Assembly: GCA_050250795.1 (NCBI GenBank)
Contig: JBFWNZ010000084.1
Span: 1-12,202, forward strand
Length of the DNA: 12,202 nucleotides
Reading direction: 5' to 3'
From: JBFWNZ01 sp050250795
Lineage (GTDB): Bacteria > Pseudomonadota > Alphaproteobacteria > UBA8366
The notes beneath the pieces were generated by a model, which saw only the letters and a program-made list of their open reading frames with translations, was not told the DNA's origin and did no database searches. Every line of letters starts with the position of its first letter. Positions within the stretch are counted from its first letter, which is position 1. Position numbers and translations under genes: made by a program. Positions 11,582 through 12,202 of this stretch are shown piece after piece.

Positions 11582-12202
11582 ATGCCATTTGAACCCGCAT
11601 CGCAGGCGCTGTCGCGCTTCACCGTTCTCGACCTGACCCGCGTCCGGTCCGGCCCGACCTGCGTCCGCCAGTTGGCCGATTGGGGTGCGAACGTCATCAA
11701 GGTCGAAGCGCCGGAAAACGTGGAGCCGGACGGCGCTCTGGGCGCCAAGCGCGATACGCCGGATTTCCAGAACCTCCAGCGCAACAAGCGCAGCCTGACG
11801 CTCAATCTCAAGGAACCCGATGCGGTCGCCATCTTCAAGAAGCTGGTCGAGACGGCCGACGTGGTGGTGGAGAACTTCCGCCCCAACGTGAAGCGCAAGC
11901 TGGGCATCGACTATCCCGACCTGGCCAAGATCAATCCCCGCCTCGTCTATGCCAGCATCTCCGGCTTTGGCCAGGACGGTCCCTATGAGGACCGCCCCGG
12001 CTTCGACCAGATCGCCCAGGGCATGGGCGGCCTGATGTCCATCACCGGCTTGCAGGGGCAGGGGCCGGTTCGCGTGGGCATCCCCATCGCCGACCTGACC
12101 TCGGGCATCTTCACCGCCTATGGCATTCTGGTCGCGCTGCTGGAGCGCGAGGTGTCGGGCAAGGGCCAGCATGTGACCTCGTCGCTGCTGGAAGCGCAGA
12201 TA
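11582..12202 (+). CDS. Class III CoA-transferase (CaiB/BaiF family), 5' part; truncated by window end
   Basis: The first 207 residues are visible, and the frame is still open at the last base; family members are usually about 380-400 residues. Class III transferases move CoA between carboxylic acids through an aspartyl-CoA intermediate; relatives include formyl-CoA transferase, carnitine CoA-transferase and alpha-methylacyl-CoA racemase. Seen here are the N-terminal VLDLTRVRSGPTCVRQLADW leading to GANVIKVEAP, VVVENFRP at about 94-101, LVYASISGFGQDGPY at 121-135, and D171 in GIPIADLTSG, the position of the conserved catalytic aspartate. GAGAGG (11567-11572) lies 9 nt before the ATG. With the synthetase upstream, the cluster has two ways to make a CoA ester. 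Racemase versus transferase cannot be decided from this part. Confidence 0.92.
   Translation, partial: MPFEPASQALSRFTVLDLTRVRSGPTCVRQLADWGANVIKVEAPENVEPDGALGAKRDTPDFQNLQRNKRSLTLNLKEPDAVAIFKKLVETADVVVENFRPNVKRKLGIDYPDLAKINPRLVYASISGFGQDGPYEDRPGFDQIAQGMGGLMSITGLQGQGPVRVGIPIADLTSGIFTAYGILVALLEREVSGKGQHVTSSLLEAQI

Overview
The window is a high-GC bacterial chromosome segment with tightly packed genes. It is most likely from an alphaproteobacterium, plausibly a Rhodospirillales-like lineage. The main support for that is four promoter motifs of the GGAAC-N16/17-CGTT type, the signature of the alphaproteobacterial general stress sigma factor EcfG. The organism placement is an inference. There are no rRNA or tRNA genes, mobile elements or CRISPR arrays. 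Fourteen protein genes are seen; the first is cut by the left edge and the last by the right edge.

Region 1 (1-4310) holds the 3' end of mfd (transcription-repair coupling factor) followed by a stress and envelope block. The block contains a minus-strand pair resembling E. coli yqjD/yqjE (a DUF883 membrane-anchored helical protein and a small holin-like membrane protein), two paralogous secreted PRC-barrel proteins on the plus strand, and a minus-strand AI-2E/PerM-family membrane protein. The DUF883 gene, both PRC-barrel genes and the AI-2E gene each have an EcfG-type promoter motif just upstream (three perfect, one with a single mismatch). This looks like a local general-stress-response regulon aimed at the envelope.

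Region 2 (4310-5387) holds a FrnE-like DsbA-family thiol oxidoreductase on the minus strand. It is divergent from the next block and flanked by non-coding DNA that carries the AI-2E promoter.

Region 3 (5388-12202) is a plus-strand catabolic gene cluster: acyl-CoA synthetase, two tandemly duplicated short-chain dehydrogenases, a one-domain NIPSNAP protein, a two-domain NIPSNAP protein, an acyl-CoA dehydrogenase of the DGxxEVH type, a LysE-family exporter, and the start of a class III CoA-transferase. Most gaps are 1-21 nt, with 95 nt between the two NIPSNAP genes and 78 nt before the CoA-transferase. The set suggests activation of a carboxylic acid to a CoA thioester, alpha,beta-dehydrogenation, oxidoreduction of a hydroxy/keto group and CoA transfer. 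The substrate cannot be read from the sequence. The NIPSNAP proteins are the least understood component and make this cluster the best candidate for an undescribed system.
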